From assembly GCF_023556315.2 (NCBI RefSeq), contig NZ_CP116221.1:3672001-3736000 (forward strand): a stretch of 64,000 nt of DNA. Reading direction: 5' to 3'. The notes under the pieces are model-generated. The model searched no databases, was not told where the DNA came from, and was given only the letters and a program-made list of their open reading frames with translations. Position numbers and translations under genes: made by a program. Source of the stretch: Psychroserpens ponticola. GTDB lineage: Bacteria > Bacteroidota > Bacteroidia > Flavobacteriales > Flavobacteriaceae. Shown here piece by piece: positions 54,824 to 63,742 of the stretch (position 1 is its first letter; the number at the start of each line of letters is the position of its first letter).

Positions 54824-54855
54824 AGCCTTATTCTTAAGAATAAGGCTTTTTTTTT
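54824..54855 (+). terminator. Rho-independent terminator after the PaaE-like gene
   Basis: A perfect 12-bp stem AGCCTTATTCTT/AAGAATAAGGCT with no true loop, followed by nine T. It lies about 180 bases after the stop, overlapping the convergent GT9 gene end. The intervening 54647-54823 holds no ORF of note. Confidence 0.8.
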
Positions 54856-55876
54856 ATTTAATAATCATTTTGATTTTATCTAGAATATCCTCGGGTGAAA
54901 TAGTACTAAAAATACTATCATAACCTATTGGAAATGAATTACCATATACCGAAGTTGGAATTTTTGGGTATTGTACTCGATTAGCTAATACAGCATTATT
55001 TAAATCTTGATTAAATGGAGAAAAACCAGCAAACGGATGCGTAACTCCCCAAACTGTTAAAACTTTCACACCTTGCATTGCTGCTAAATGTGCATTTCCA
55101 GAATCCATAGAGATCATCAACTTTAGGTTTGAAATGATATCCAATTCATCATTAAAATTTAGTTTTCCAGCAAGATTGATAACATTGTCATTTTTATCTG
55201 CAATAATTTGAAGTTGATTTGCTTCAGCACCATTAGCTCCAAAAAGTAAAATTTTATATTTTTCTGAAAGTGCTTCAATAACTATTTGCATTTGAGGCAA
55301 AGGATAGGCTTTTCCTTTAAATGCTGCAAAAGGCGCTATACCAATACATGATTTTGAATCATTACCAATTAAATCAATACTCTTGGAGGTTAATTTTGAA
55401 GGTTCAGGGAATTTTGGATTTGATAAATCAATTAAATAGCCTAAATGTTCAAAAACATCAGCATAACGTTGATGTGTTGTTTTCAACTGTTCAAATATTT
55501 TTCCAGAAATCAATGCTTTTTTTTCAGCTCTACCTTTATCAATTTGAACAACTTTTTTTCCGAAAAAAAAGAATTTCAAAATGTTACTACGTAAAACATT
55601 ATGCAAATCTGCAACACTATCTAAACCCGTTTTCTTAAGAGTTTTTGAAAGTTTATACAAGCCTAAAACTCCTTTATGCTCACCTTTTATATCAGCTTCA
55701 ACAACAGATACATTTGCCAAATCTCTAAACATAGGTTTAAAAAATGCTTTGGTTAACACTGTTATTTTTAAGGCTGGATATTGATTTGTTAATGCCCTTA
55801 ACACAGGAACAGTCATCGCTACGTCACCCATTGCTGAGAGACGAATGACTAAGAGGTGTTCAGGTTTTTTAGACAT
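54854..55876 (-). CDS. Glycosyltransferase family 9 (heptosyltransferase-type)
   Basis: Cytoplasmic-face GT9 enzyme, 340 aa, that adds heptose or a similar sugar to the LPS core. The family opening HLLVIRLSAMGDVAMTVPVLRAL is at residues 7-29. The donor-binding block (ISMDSGNAHLAAMQGVKVLTVWG) includes the conserved Asp and His. The DUF4254 gene is immediately upstream in the same direction, as in other Bacteroidota, so both likely serve LPS assembly. The actual sugar is unknown. Confidence 0.9.
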   Translation of the reverse strand: MSKKPEHLLVIRLSAMGDVAMTVPVLRALTNQYPALKITVLTKAFFKPMFRDLANVSVVEADIKGEHKGVLGLYKLSKTLKKTGLDSVADLHNVLRSNILKFFFFGKKVVQIDKGRAEKKALISGKIFEQLKTTHQRYADVFEHLGYLIDLSNPKFPEPSKLTSKSIDLIGNDSKSCIGIAPFAAFKGKAYPLPQMQIVIEALSEKYKILLFGANGAEANQLQIIADKNDNVINLAGKLNFNDELDIISNLKLMISMDSGNAHLAAMQGVKVLTVWGVTHPFAGFSPFNQDLNNAVLANRVQYPKIPTSVYGNSFPIGYDSIFSTISPEDILDKIKMIIK

Positions 55877-55890
55877 AAATGAATAATTAT

Positions 55891-55949
55891 GTCATGTTGA
55901 GCTTTTAGGAATCTCATTCATAAAGATTCTTCACTTTGCTCTGAATGAC
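55891..55949. repeat. Dispersed intergenic repeat between GT9 and DUF4254 genes
   Basis: The block at 55923-55949 matches that at 18821-18847 at 26 of 27 bases. GTCATGTTGAGC at the left end resembles the inverse of the right-hand CTGAATGAC. Seemingly a member of a dispersed palindromic family. Confidence 0.6.
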
Positions 55950-55955
55950 TGCTAT

Positions 55956-56564
55956 TTATTTTTGCGAACGCAAGACTGGATTTAACTCATCGTCGTTGTA
56001 CATTTTCATCTGTTTGTATACTTTCATATACTTGTCACCTTTACTAATATCATTTAAAAGTGTATCTATTGCAGTCGATAAATCAACTCGTTGCTCTAGT
56101 AAAATATTAAGTTTTGTCTGACAAGCTGCTCTATGAGCATCTGAAGCATTCTCGCGAGTTGCTTCTTCATTCATATGATATACTTTTAATGCCAAAATTG
56201 ATAATCTGTCAACTCCCCAAGCAGGACTTTCGGTATTAATAGTTGCGTCCGTTTTAACCGTAACATCTTTGTATTTTTCAAGAAAGTAGCTGTCAATAAA
56301 TTCTACCATATCTGTTCTGTCTTGATTTGAAGCGTCTATTTGACGTTTTAGTGTTAAGGCAGCAACAGGATCTATTTGAGGATCACGAATAATATCTTCG
56401 TAATGCCATTGAACAGTATCTATCCAGCACTTTCTATATAATAAATGTTCTAATAAATTAGAGTCTTTATCATATACATTTGTAAAGGGTTGATCAACAG
56501 TATTAATGATGTGGTATTTTTCAATAACCTCTTGAAATATCTTATTTGCGCTTTCTGAAAACAT
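55956..56564 (-). CDS. DUF4254 family protein
   Basis: A 202-residue, mainly helical cytoplasmic protein with no signal peptide. The blocks CWIDTVQWHYEDIIRDPQID and WGVDRLSILALKVYHM fit DUF4254. The function is not known. The frame is open from 56618, but a -7 element at 56584-56591 would start transcription downstream of that ATG, so the ATG at 56564 (MFSESANKIFQEV) is chosen. It is linked to GT9 in the same direction. Confidence 0.8.
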   Translation of the reverse strand: MFSESANKIFQEVIEKYHIINTVDQPFTNVYDKDSNLLEHLLYRKCWIDTVQWHYEDIIRDPQIDPVAALTLKRQIDASNQDRTDMVEFIDSYFLEKYKDVTVKTDATINTESPAWGVDRLSILALKVYHMNEEATRENASDAHRAACQTKLNILLEQRVDLSTAIDTLLNDISKGDKYMKVYKQMKMYNDDELNPVLRSQK

Positions 56565-56583
56565 AATCTTTAAATTTAAAGTG

Positions 56584-56591
56584 CAAATATA
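56584..56591 (-). promoter_or_regulatory. -7 promoter element of the DUF4254-GT9 pair
   Basis: Minus-strand TATATTTG matches TAnnTTTG. It lies 20 bases before the preferred ATG at 56564 and, if used, rules out the longer start at 56618. No clear -33 TTG. Confidence 0.45.
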
Positions 56592-56629
56592 GAAGTAATT
56601 ATTAACTTTATCTCCCATAAAAACACACT

Positions 56630-57289
56630 ATGAACATTCATAATCTTTCTGAGTCCAATTCTATTTTAAATTCTTTTATCGCTGAAATTAGAGACGTTTC
56701 TATTCAGCAAGACCGTATGCGTTTCAGAAGAAACATTGAGCGCATAGGTGAAGTTTTAGGATATGAAATGAGTAAGACTTTAGAATTTAAGACAAAAAAT
56801 ATCAAAACACCTTTAGGAGAAAAGCCTACTGATATTTATCAAAACGACATTGTATTATGTTCAATTTTAAGAGCAGGTGTCCCATTACATAATGGGCTAT
56901 TAAATTATTTTGATGATGCAGAAAACGCATTTATTTCGGCATATAGACACCATAAACATGATCCTGAAACCTTTGAGATTGTTGTAGAATACCTTGCTTG
57001 CCCTGATTTAAGCGGAAAAACTTTAATACTAGCAGATCCTATGTTGGCTACTGGTCAATCTATGGTAGCTACTTTTGAAGCTTTAAAACCTTTTGGAACT
57101 CCTAAAGAAATTCATCTGGTAAGTGTTATTGGTGCACAAGCAGGTGTCGATTTTGTTAACTCACATTTTGATGATGATTCTCATTTATGGATTGCTACAA
57201 TTGATGAGCAGCTAAATGACAAAGGGTATATAATTCCAGGTCTTGGAGATGCAGGCGATTTGGCTTTTGGAAAAAAATTACAACAATAA
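56630..57289 (+). CDS. upp: Uracil phosphoribosyltransferase
   Basis: Pyrimidine salvage enzyme, 219 aa, turning uracil and PRPP into UMP. The PRPP loop is LILADPMLATGQSMV (about 135-149), the uracil-binding end is IPGLGDAGDLAFG, and LRAGVPLHNGLL is also typical. It may use a weak promoter at 56603-56610 (TAACTTTA). Its 3' end overlaps the convergent DUF6427 gene by 12 bases. Confidence 0.95.
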   Translation: MNIHNLSESNSILNSFIAEIRDVSIQQDRMRFRRNIERIGEVLGYEMSKTLEFKTKNIKTPLGEKPTDIYQNDIVLCSILRAGVPLHNGLLNYFDDAENAFISAYRHHKHDPETFEIVVEYLACPDLSGKTLILADPMLATGQSMVATFEALKPFGTPKEIHLVSVIGAQAGVDFVNSHFDDDSHLWIATIDEQLNDKGYIIPGLGDAGDLAFGKKLQQ

Positions 57290-58201
57290 TGTAATGATTG
57301 GAACCAATAACAAAATCCATAATAAGCTTTCTTTAAACCATTTTTCTGAAATCACTTCTAAGTAATTAGTCATAATTATAGCTAAAGGAGCAAAAAGAAA
57401 AACAAACTCGCTTCCACTTTTTATAGGAGAAACAATAATAATAACTAAACCAATTATTGCTGCAATAACAATTAATGAAAACGATGGTCTTGAACTTTTT
57501 GTTTTAGACTTTAGATTCTTGATATAATAAAAAAGCGACCATACTCCAAAAGATAATAAAATTGTCGTTCCAATGATAATTCGCTTAGAGTTTAAGGTGC
57601 TAAAATCGAAACTCACATCTATAAGGTTATTAAAAAAACTATAGATATCAATACTCATCAAAATCATGTATGATGCTGCTATAGCAGCTACGGTTGAAAT
57701 TCCTATTAATGGAATCAACCAATTTTTTAATTCTGTAATCACAAACAAAACTAAAGCAACGAGAATCAAAATAAAAAATAATGCTGACCAAAAGTAAAAT
57801 AGCGAGGCAATAGTTATCCAGAATGATGCATCAAAAAGTTTCTTTTTAATTTCTTTTTTAGATCTTAAGCTTATAATACGTCTTAGCGCAAAGAGTATAA
57901 AAAGATTAGCTATTACTGTTTTAGAATTCATCAGTGTTTCTGGCAATACAGCTATAAATAAAACAAACAATAAAATAGTATAACTGTTTTTTTTTGTGAG
58001 GTTGTTTTTATTAACTAAAAAATCTAACACAAAAACCGCAAACAAACACACTCCAAAAAGAAGGATTTGCTTAGTGATTAAAAGTGTATTTAACTCCATA
58101 TCAAACGTCATATACTTTGTAACCACAAAAATCACAAGAAGTATAGCGCTAACGACTACAAAGTTTATGGGTTTCGACTGACTAAAAAATTTTGATATCA
58201 T
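57278..58201 (-). CDS. DUF6427-type membrane protein
   Basis: Membrane protein, 307 aa, with about 9-10 hydrophobic helices and few soluble residues. The start MISKFFSQSKPINFVVV and the middle LLFVLFIAVLPETLMNSKT fit the flavobacterial DUF6427 family as I recall it. Its neighbours upp and purD are conserved partners of this family in Flavobacteriia. Function is unknown. Confidence 0.75.
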   Translation of the reverse strand: MISKFFSQSKPINFVVVSAILLVIFVVTKYMTFDMELNTLLITKQILLFGVCLFAVFVLDFLVNKNNLTKKNSYTILLFVLFIAVLPETLMNSKTVIANLFILFALRRIISLRSKKEIKKKLFDASFWITIASLFYFWSALFFILILVALVLFVITELKNWLIPLIGISTVAAIAASYMILMSIDIYSFFNNLIDVSFDFSTLNSKRIIIGTTILLSFGVWSLFYYIKNLKSKTKSSRPSFSLIVIAAIIGLVIIIVSPIKSGSEFVFLFAPLAIIMTNYLEVISEKWFKESLLWILLLVPIITLLL

Positions 58202-58271
58202 TAATTAAGTGAAAAAGTAAAAAGACAACACTAATATTTATAGATTTTTTCAGTTTTAAATTGAAAAAACG

Positions 58272-58279
58272 TAATTTTG
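58272..58279 (+). promoter_or_regulatory. -7 promoter element of the 75-aa gene
   Basis: TAATTTTG matches TAnnTTTG, with T-rich sequence (TTTTAAATTG) about 15-25 bases upstream. Predicted transcript start is about 45 bases before the ATG at 58329. Confidence 0.45.
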
Positions 58280-58328
58280 TATTGTAAAGATATAATTTAA
58301 ACCTACAACTGTATTAATTTTTAGACTA

Positions 58329-58556
58329 ATGAAAGACTTTTTTTACGCAATAGAAGACTTATTTGTAAACGTTTTATTCTTACCATTCGATGCTTTAAGA
58401 GCACTTGAATTAGAAAATTGGTGGTCAGCAAATTTCATGTCTTGGACATTTATTGTTATTGGTATTGTTGCCTTTACTTACTGGATGCTTGAATTAAAAA
58501 AACAAAGTAAAACCGGAGAAGAAGATAAAAGCATTACATCGCATTCTTATTTATAA
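58329..58556 (+). CDS. DUF6341-type small membrane protein
   Basis: 75 residues: an amphipathic start (MKDFFYAIEDLFVNVLFLPF), one strong membrane helix (about 37-55, SWTFIVIGIVAFTYWML) and an acidic, polar tail. It looks like the flavobacterial DUF6341 family. It overlaps the end of purD by six bases, in the opposite direction. Function unknown. Confidence 0.75.
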   Translation: MKDFFYAIEDLFVNVLFLPFDALRALELENWWSANFMSWTFIVIGIVAFTYWMLELKKQSKTGEEDKSITSHSYL

Positions 58557-59822
58557 ATCGAAACCAATATCCTTACGATAATACATCTTATCAAAATGTA
58601 ATTGATTTATATTTTGATAGGATTTTTTTATGGCCTCTTCATATGTGTTACCATAAGACGTGATTGTCATAACACGTCCTCCAGAAGTAACTACTTTTTC
58701 GTTTTTTGTAATAGCTCCAGCGTGAAATACTAAAGAATCTTTAACCTTTTCTAGACCTGTTATTGCTTTACCTTTCTCATACGCTTCAGGATAACCTCCA
58801 GAAACCAACATTACTGTTGTTGCAGCTCTTTCATCTATTTCTAGATTAATTTCATTGAGACGTTCTTCGGAAATGGCTTTGAAAATTTCGACTAAATCTG
58901 TTTTTAATCTAGGCAATACAACTTCTGTTTCGGGATCACCCATTCTAACATTATATTCTATTACTTTTGGATCATCTCCCACTTTTATCAATCCTATAAA
59001 CACAAAGCCTTTATAGGGTAAATTATCTTTTTGAAGTCCGTTAATTGTAGGCTTAACAACCCGTTCTTCAATTTTATTTAGAAATTCTTCTGTAGCAAAT
59101 GGTACTGGAGAAACAGCTCCCATTCCACCTGTATTTAAACCAGTATCTCCTTCTCCAATTCGTTTATAATCTTTAGCAGTAGGTAGAATTTTATAATTCT
59201 TACCATCAGTTAAAACAAAGCAACTAAGCTCAATTCCGTCTAAAAACTCTTCAATCACAACTTTTGAGCTTGCCACTCCAAATTTAGCATTAACTAACAT
59301 GTTCTTAAGTTCTGTTTTTGCTTCATTTAAATCATTAAGAATTAATACACCTTTTCCTGCTGCCAATCCATCGGCTTTTAAAACATATGGAGGATTCAAC
59401 GTGTCTAGAAAAGTGTAACCTTCTTCAACATTTGAAGCATCGAAACTTTGGTAAGCAGCTGTAGGTATATTGTGTCTGTACAAAAATTCTTTAGCAAATT
59501 CTTTACTTCCTTCAAGCTCTGCTGCTGCTTTTTGAGGGCCAATTACAGCAACATGTTTAAGTTGTGTGTCGTTTAAAAAGAAGTCATGAATTCCTTGTAC
59601 CAATGGGTCTTCTGGACCAACAACGACCATATCAATTTGATGAGCTAAAACTGTTGTTTTAATCGCTTGAAAATCTGTAACCTTAATATCTAAATTTTGA
59701 GCTATACTATTAGTACCTGAATTACCTGGAGCCACATAAAGCGAGTTACATAAAGAGCTTTGAGCTATTTTCCAAGCGAAAGTATGCTCTCTTCCGCCAG
59801 AGCCAAGAATTAAAATGTTCAT
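58551..59822 (-). CDS. purD: Phosphoribosylamine-glycine ligase
   Basis: ATP-grasp enzyme of purine synthesis, 423 aa, joining glycine to phosphoribosylamine. The opening is ILILGSGGREHTFAWK, with VVGPEDPLVQGI and the ATP-grasp blocks KADGLAAGKGVLIL and EYNVRMGDPETEVVLPRL. The frame opens with a GTG at 59840. The ATG at 59822 (MNILIL) is preferred because the promoter predicted upstream overlaps the GTG. It is not next to other pur genes. Confidence 0.95.
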   Translation of the reverse strand: MNILILGSGGREHTFAWKIAQSSLCNSLYVAPGNSGTNSIAQNLDIKVTDFQAIKTTVLAHQIDMVVVGPEDPLVQGIHDFFLNDTQLKHVAVIGPQKAAAELEGSKEFAKEFLYRHNIPTAAYQSFDASNVEEGYTFLDTLNPPYVLKADGLAAGKGVLILNDLNEAKTELKNMLVNAKFGVASSKVVIEEFLDGIELSCFVLTDGKNYKILPTAKDYKRIGEGDTGLNTGGMGAVSPVPFATEEFLNKIEERVVKPTINGLQKDNLPYKGFVFIGLIKVGDDPKVIEYNVRMGDPETEVVLPRLKTDLVEIFKAISEERLNEINLEIDERAATTVMLVSGGYPEAYEKGKAITGLEKVKDSLVFHAGAITKNEKVVTSGGRVMTITSYGNTYEEAIKKSYQNINQLHFDKMYYRKDIGFDL

Positions 59823-59839
59823 GTAATTTGTTCTTTGCA

Positions 59840-59871
59840 CAAAAATAATTGGTTTTAACTTGAAAAAACAA
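59840..59871 (-). promoter_or_regulatory. Promoter of purD
   Basis: Minus-strand TATTTTTG (59840-59847) matches TAnnTTTG, with TTG at 59869-59871, 21 bases upstream. This predicts a start of transcription about ten bases before the purD ATG at 59822. Confidence 0.6.
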
Positions 59872-59933
59872 TTAATTTACACAAACCTTAATTGTATTCT
59901 AAAATCTTGCGTTTATTCGATTTTTCTTTAAAA

Positions 59934-61226
59934 ATGAATGGCTTTCCAATTGATAAAGCAAAGCTTGCTTTGTCAAAAATTCAAAATATAGATCGTGCTG
60001 AATTTGATCACTACATAAAAAAGCAAAGAGATGCAATTATTTCACATCATTTAGAGCATACCGCTTTTTATAAATCACTTGGAACATCTATTCAGTTAGA
60101 TAATTGGGACACTGTTCCAATCATGACGAAATCTGATTTACAGCATTCTCTTGAACAGCGTTTATCTGAAGGATATACAAAATCTAATGTATATATAAAC
60201 AAAACCTCTGGTTCATCTGGAGACCCATTTGTTTTTGCAAAAGATAAATTCTGTCATGCATTAACTTGGGCAGTTATACAAGATCGATTCCGTTGGTTTG
60301 CATTAGATTTCAACAGTTCAAAGCAAGCGCGTTTTTATGGTATTCCACTCGATAAAAAAGGGTATTATAAAGAGCGATTTAAAGATGTTTTAAGCAATCG
60401 TTTGCGGTTTTCAGTTTTTGATTTAAGTGATGATGCATTTGAAAAACTTCTAAAAAAATTTGAAACAATTCCTTTTGAGTATATTAATGGTTATACAAGT
60501 GCTATTGTTCAGTTTGCAAAATTTTTAAAACGAAAAAATATTATTTTAAAAGATATATGTCCTAGTTTAAATGCTTGTGTTGTCACCTCTGAAATGCTTT
60601 TTTACAACGACAAAAAATTACTTAAAAATCAGCTAGGCATCGCAATCATAAACGAATATGGAGCCTCAGAACTTGATTTAATTGCATTTCAAAATAAAGA
60701 CGATCAGTGGCAAGTGAACAGTGAAACTTTATTTGTAGAAATCTTAGATCAAAACAACAAACCTTTGCCTTATGGAGAGGAAGGTCGTATTGTTATTACC
60801 TCTTTATATAATAAGGCACATCCATTTATTCGCTACGATATTGGTGATGTTGGAATCTTATCAAAATCAAGTACGTTACAAAAACCAATACTTGAAAAAT
60901 TAGTAGGTAGAACTAATGATATTGCTATATTACCAAGCGGAAAAAGAGCCGCTGGATTAACCTTTTACTATATCACCAAAACACTTATTGAAGATGATGG
61001 TAATGTAAAAGAATTTATCATAGAACAACTAAAAACAGATACTTTTAAGATTTTGTATTCTAGTGATAAAGAATTGTCTAGTGAAAAGATGAACATTATA
61101 AAAAAAGAAATGGAGCGTTATTTAGAGCCAGGAATTAAGATTATTTTTAAACAAGAACAAAAACTAGCGCGATCTAAAAGTGGAAAATTAAGACAATTCA
61201 CCTCACATATAAAACACGGTTTATAA
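59934..61226 (+). CDS. CapK-like AMP-ligase family protein (polysaccharide locus)
   Basis: Adenylate-forming enzyme related to phenylacetate-CoA ligase and to CapK of capsule loci, 430 aa. The ATP-binding loop is TSGSSGDP, and NEYGASELD and HPFIRYDIGDVG mark the rest of the AMP-binding fold. Such proteins occur in surface polysaccharide gene clusters; the acyl substrate is unknown. The frame starts at a TTG (59892); ATG 59934 is favoured, although the 14 upstream codons keep hydrophobic character. The stop overlaps the next gene's ATG (TAATG). Confidence 0.82.
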   Translation: MNGFPIDKAKLALSKIQNIDRAEFDHYIKKQRDAIISHHLEHTAFYKSLGTSIQLDNWDTVPIMTKSDLQHSLEQRLSEGYTKSNVYINKTSGSSGDPFVFAKDKFCHALTWAVIQDRFRWFALDFNSSKQARFYGIPLDKKGYYKERFKDVLSNRLRFSVFDLSDDAFEKLLKKFETIPFEYINGYTSAIVQFAKFLKRKNIILKDICPSLNACVVTSEMLFYNDKKLLKNQLGIAIINEYGASELDLIAFQNKDDQWQVNSETLFVEILDQNNKPLPYGEEGRIVITSLYNKAHPFIRYDIGDVGILSKSSTLQKPILEKLVGRTNDIAILPSGKRAAGLTFYYITKTLIEDDGNVKEFIIEQLKTDTFKILYSSDKELSSEKMNIIKKEMERYLEPGIKIIFKQEQKLARSKSGKLRQFTSHIKHGL

Positions 61227-62386
61227 TGAAGAAAGTGCTTATTATTACAAGCTATTTCCCTCCGGAAACTGGAGCAGCTTCAAACCGAATTTTTCATTTA
61301 GCTGAGGGCTTAAAAAGTCACGACTTTAATGTTTCGGTATTGACTCCTTTACCAAACTATCCAACAGGTCAAATCTTTAAAGCATATAAAGGACGATTTA
61401 AACATACCTCATCTGAAAATGGAATCATAATTAACAGGCTATGGATTTATGCTAGCAATTCAAAAAACAAATTATTACGATTAATCGCAATGTTATCTTA
61501 TAGTTTAAGTTTGGTTTGGTTTTTTATGTGGAATAAAATGCCAAAAACCGTAATTGTTCAGTCTCCTCCACTTTTAGTTGCTTTTACATGCATGTTGTTT
61601 CTTAAATCTAAAAAACGACAACTCATTTTAAATGTAAGCGATCTATGGCCAATAGCAGGTTTAGAATTAGGAGCCTTTAAAAAGAATTTTAGCTATAACG
61701 TTCTTGAACGAATTGAACATTTTAATTACAAAAGGGCAGATTTAGTTTTGGGTCAAAGTGAAGAAATATTATCTCATATCACTTCTATTTATTCAGAGAA
61801 GAAAACTTTTTTGTATCGCAACTTTCCCGATTTTAAAAGTCCAAATTTATATGAAAATCCTCCTCATGAAAAATTGAAAATTGTTTATGCAGGTTTACTT
61901 GGTATAGCACAAGGCATTTATAAGTTATGTCAAGAATTAGATTACAGTACTATTGAATTTCATATTTACGGTTCTGGAGCTGAACAAGCGAAAATTGAAA
62001 CTTATATTTTGAATCATCCCGAATTACCAATTGTATATCATGGGCAAGTTTCAAGAAGCGAATTACACGAAGTTCTATTACAATATGATATTACAATTAT
62101 ACCGCTCTTAAAACGGATTTATGGATCTGTACCTTCTAAGATTTTTGAATATGCAAAGTTAGGATTGCCAATGCTATATTTTGGAGGTGGGGAAGGTGAA
62201 AGTATAATAAAAAAACATGAATTAGGTTGGGTAGCAGAAGCTGGAAATTATCATAATTTAAATGCGATTATTAATTCTATTGAACTAAACATGATTTCGG
62301 AAGATCTGCGTAAAAAAATTGTAGAAAATGGCAAAAAAGAATTTGATTTCAAAAATCAATTAGAACGATTAAAGGCTATCATTTAA
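61226..62386 (+). CDS. Glycosyltransferase family 4 (WbuB-like)
   Basis: GT4 transferase, 386 aa, adding sugars to lipid-linked glycans. It has an N-terminal acceptor domain (ITSYFPPETGAASNRIFHLAEGL), the hydrophobic patch VIVQSPPLLVAFTCMLFL, LNVSDLWPIAGLELGA, and the donor domain with VYHGQVSRSELHEVL and PSKIFEYAKLGLP, a variant of the EX7E motif. WbuB-like enzymes have this order. It overlaps the CapK-like stop by one base and the next convergent gene by four. Confidence 0.9.
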   Translation: MKKVLIITSYFPPETGAASNRIFHLAEGLKSHDFNVSVLTPLPNYPTGQIFKAYKGRFKHTSSENGIIINRLWIYASNSKNKLLRLIAMLSYSLSLVWFFMWNKMPKTVIVQSPPLLVAFTCMLFLKSKKRQLILNVSDLWPIAGLELGAFKKNFSYNVLERIEHFNYKRADLVLGQSEEILSHITSIYSEKKTFLYRNFPDFKSPNLYENPPHEKLKIVYAGLLGIAQGIYKLCQELDYSTIEFHIYGSGAEQAKIETYILNHPELPIVYHGQVSRSELHEVLLQYDITIIPLLKRIYGSVPSKIFEYAKLGLPMLYFGGGEGESIIKKHELGWVAEAGNYHNLNAIINSIELNMISEDLRKKIVENGKKEFDFKNQLERLKAII

Positions 62387-63741
62387 TAGGCTTTTTCTTC
62401 ACCATTTACAGCATTTACAAAGGTTTTGGTGATGATTTTAAGATCTAAAAGAAGCGACCAATTTTCTATATAAAATATATCGTATTTAACACGACCAATA
62501 ATATCTTTATCGGTTTCCACTTCACCTCTAAATCCGCTAATTTGTGCTAAACCGGTTATGCCTGGTTTTACAAAGTGTCTTACCATAAATTTATCAATTT
62601 TTTTGGCATACATGTTAGTATGGCTAACCATATGAGGTCTTGGCCCAACTACAGACATATCTCCAAAAAGCACATTAAAAAATTGTGGTAATTCGTCTAT
62701 ACTTGTCTTTCTAATAAATCTTCCAATTTTGGTGATTCTTTGATCTCCTCGTGTGGCTTGATAAAGGTGAGCATTTTTATTAGGTGTCATAGATCTAAAT
62801 TTATAACAATCAAATTCCTTATAATTAAACCCATTTCTTGATTGTTTAAAAAACACTGGTCCTTTTGATTCCATTTTAATTAAAATAGCAATCAAAGGAG
62901 TTAACCATGATAATAAAAAAATGATAACCAAGCTTGAAAACACAATATCAAACATGCGTTTTATGACGGTATTAAATGGCTCTTCTAAAGGAATATCTCT
63001 TAAGGTTAAAATAGGAATATAGTCATAGTATTCATATTTCAGTTTTTTAGAATGAATCTCTTTATTATCTGGTAAGAATTTTAATATCTTAAGATTGTTA
63101 TCTGCAAAATCTGTTACTTCGCTAATTTGACTATTTGTAAGTTCAGATATTGAACAGTAAATTTCATCAATAGCCTCTTCTTTAATGTACTGAAAACAAC
63201 TCTCTAAGTTAACAGATTTTTTGTCTTTAAAACTGAATGTCTTTTTATGGACATATCCATATTCAGGGTTTTTATTAAAGAAGTTTTCAAGAGCTAAGGT
63301 TTTTTTATTCAACCCAAATATTACCGTTTTTCTATAATTTCCTCCAAAAGACACTCTATACTTTTGAAGCAAATAATATAATGCAAACTTAAAGGAGGTT
63401 ATGCAGAGAAAGCTAATTAGAATATAATTAAAAACTGTTCTTGTATTGATATTAAGATTGTGGTAAAATCCTGAAAACGCAAAAACAATTAATGTAAAAA
63501 GCACCATTTGCCTTAAAGCTAGTGAGAAAATTGTAACCTCTCTGGTGTATCTATATACTTCGTAAAAGTTTGAATATATTGAAAGAATGATCCATGACAC
63601 TGAAGCAAAAAGAATAAACATTTGTGGATCGATGTCCTTGAAAAAATAAAGAATAGCCAATGCGTTAATGATACTTAAATCAATTAAGTATGAAATTGGT
63701 CTTAAATACCCTGAATATCTTCCTTGTTTAAATAAGCTCAA
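62383..63741 (-). CDS. Initiating sugar-1-phosphate transferase (WcaJ/undecaprenyl-phosphate type)
   Basis: Polyprenyl-glycosylphosphotransferase, 452 aa, that loads the first sugar on undecaprenyl phosphate at the start of capsule or O-antigen synthesis. It has about four N-terminal helices (to about 125), a soluble CoA-binding-like middle (about 130-245), a helix at about 258-285 and the catalytic domain with KRMFDIVFSS, CYKFRSM, KTSIDELPQFFNV, MSVVGPRPH and KPGITGLAQ. The start seems to be TTG at 63741 (MSLFKQGRYSGYLRPI), one base after the UDP-glucuronate decarboxylase stop. Confidence 0.92.
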   Translation of the reverse strand: MSLFKQGRYSGYLRPISYLIDLSIINALAILYFFKDIDPQMFILFASVSWIILSIYSNFYEVYRYTREVTIFSLALRQMVLFTLIVFAFSGFYHNLNINTRTVFNYILISFLCITSFKFALYYLLQKYRVSFGGNYRKTVIFGLNKKTLALENFFNKNPEYGYVHKKTFSFKDKKSVNLESCFQYIKEEAIDEIYCSISELTNSQISEVTDFADNNLKILKFLPDNKEIHSKKLKYEYYDYIPILTLRDIPLEEPFNTVIKRMFDIVFSSLVIIFLLSWLTPLIAILIKMESKGPVFFKQSRNGFNYKEFDCYKFRSMTPNKNAHLYQATRGDQRITKIGRFIRKTSIDELPQFFNVLFGDMSVVGPRPHMVSHTNMYAKKIDKFMVRHFVKPGITGLAQISGFRGEVETDKDIIGRVKYDIFYIENWSLLLDLKIITKTFVNAVNGEEKAY

Positions 63742-63742
63742 T

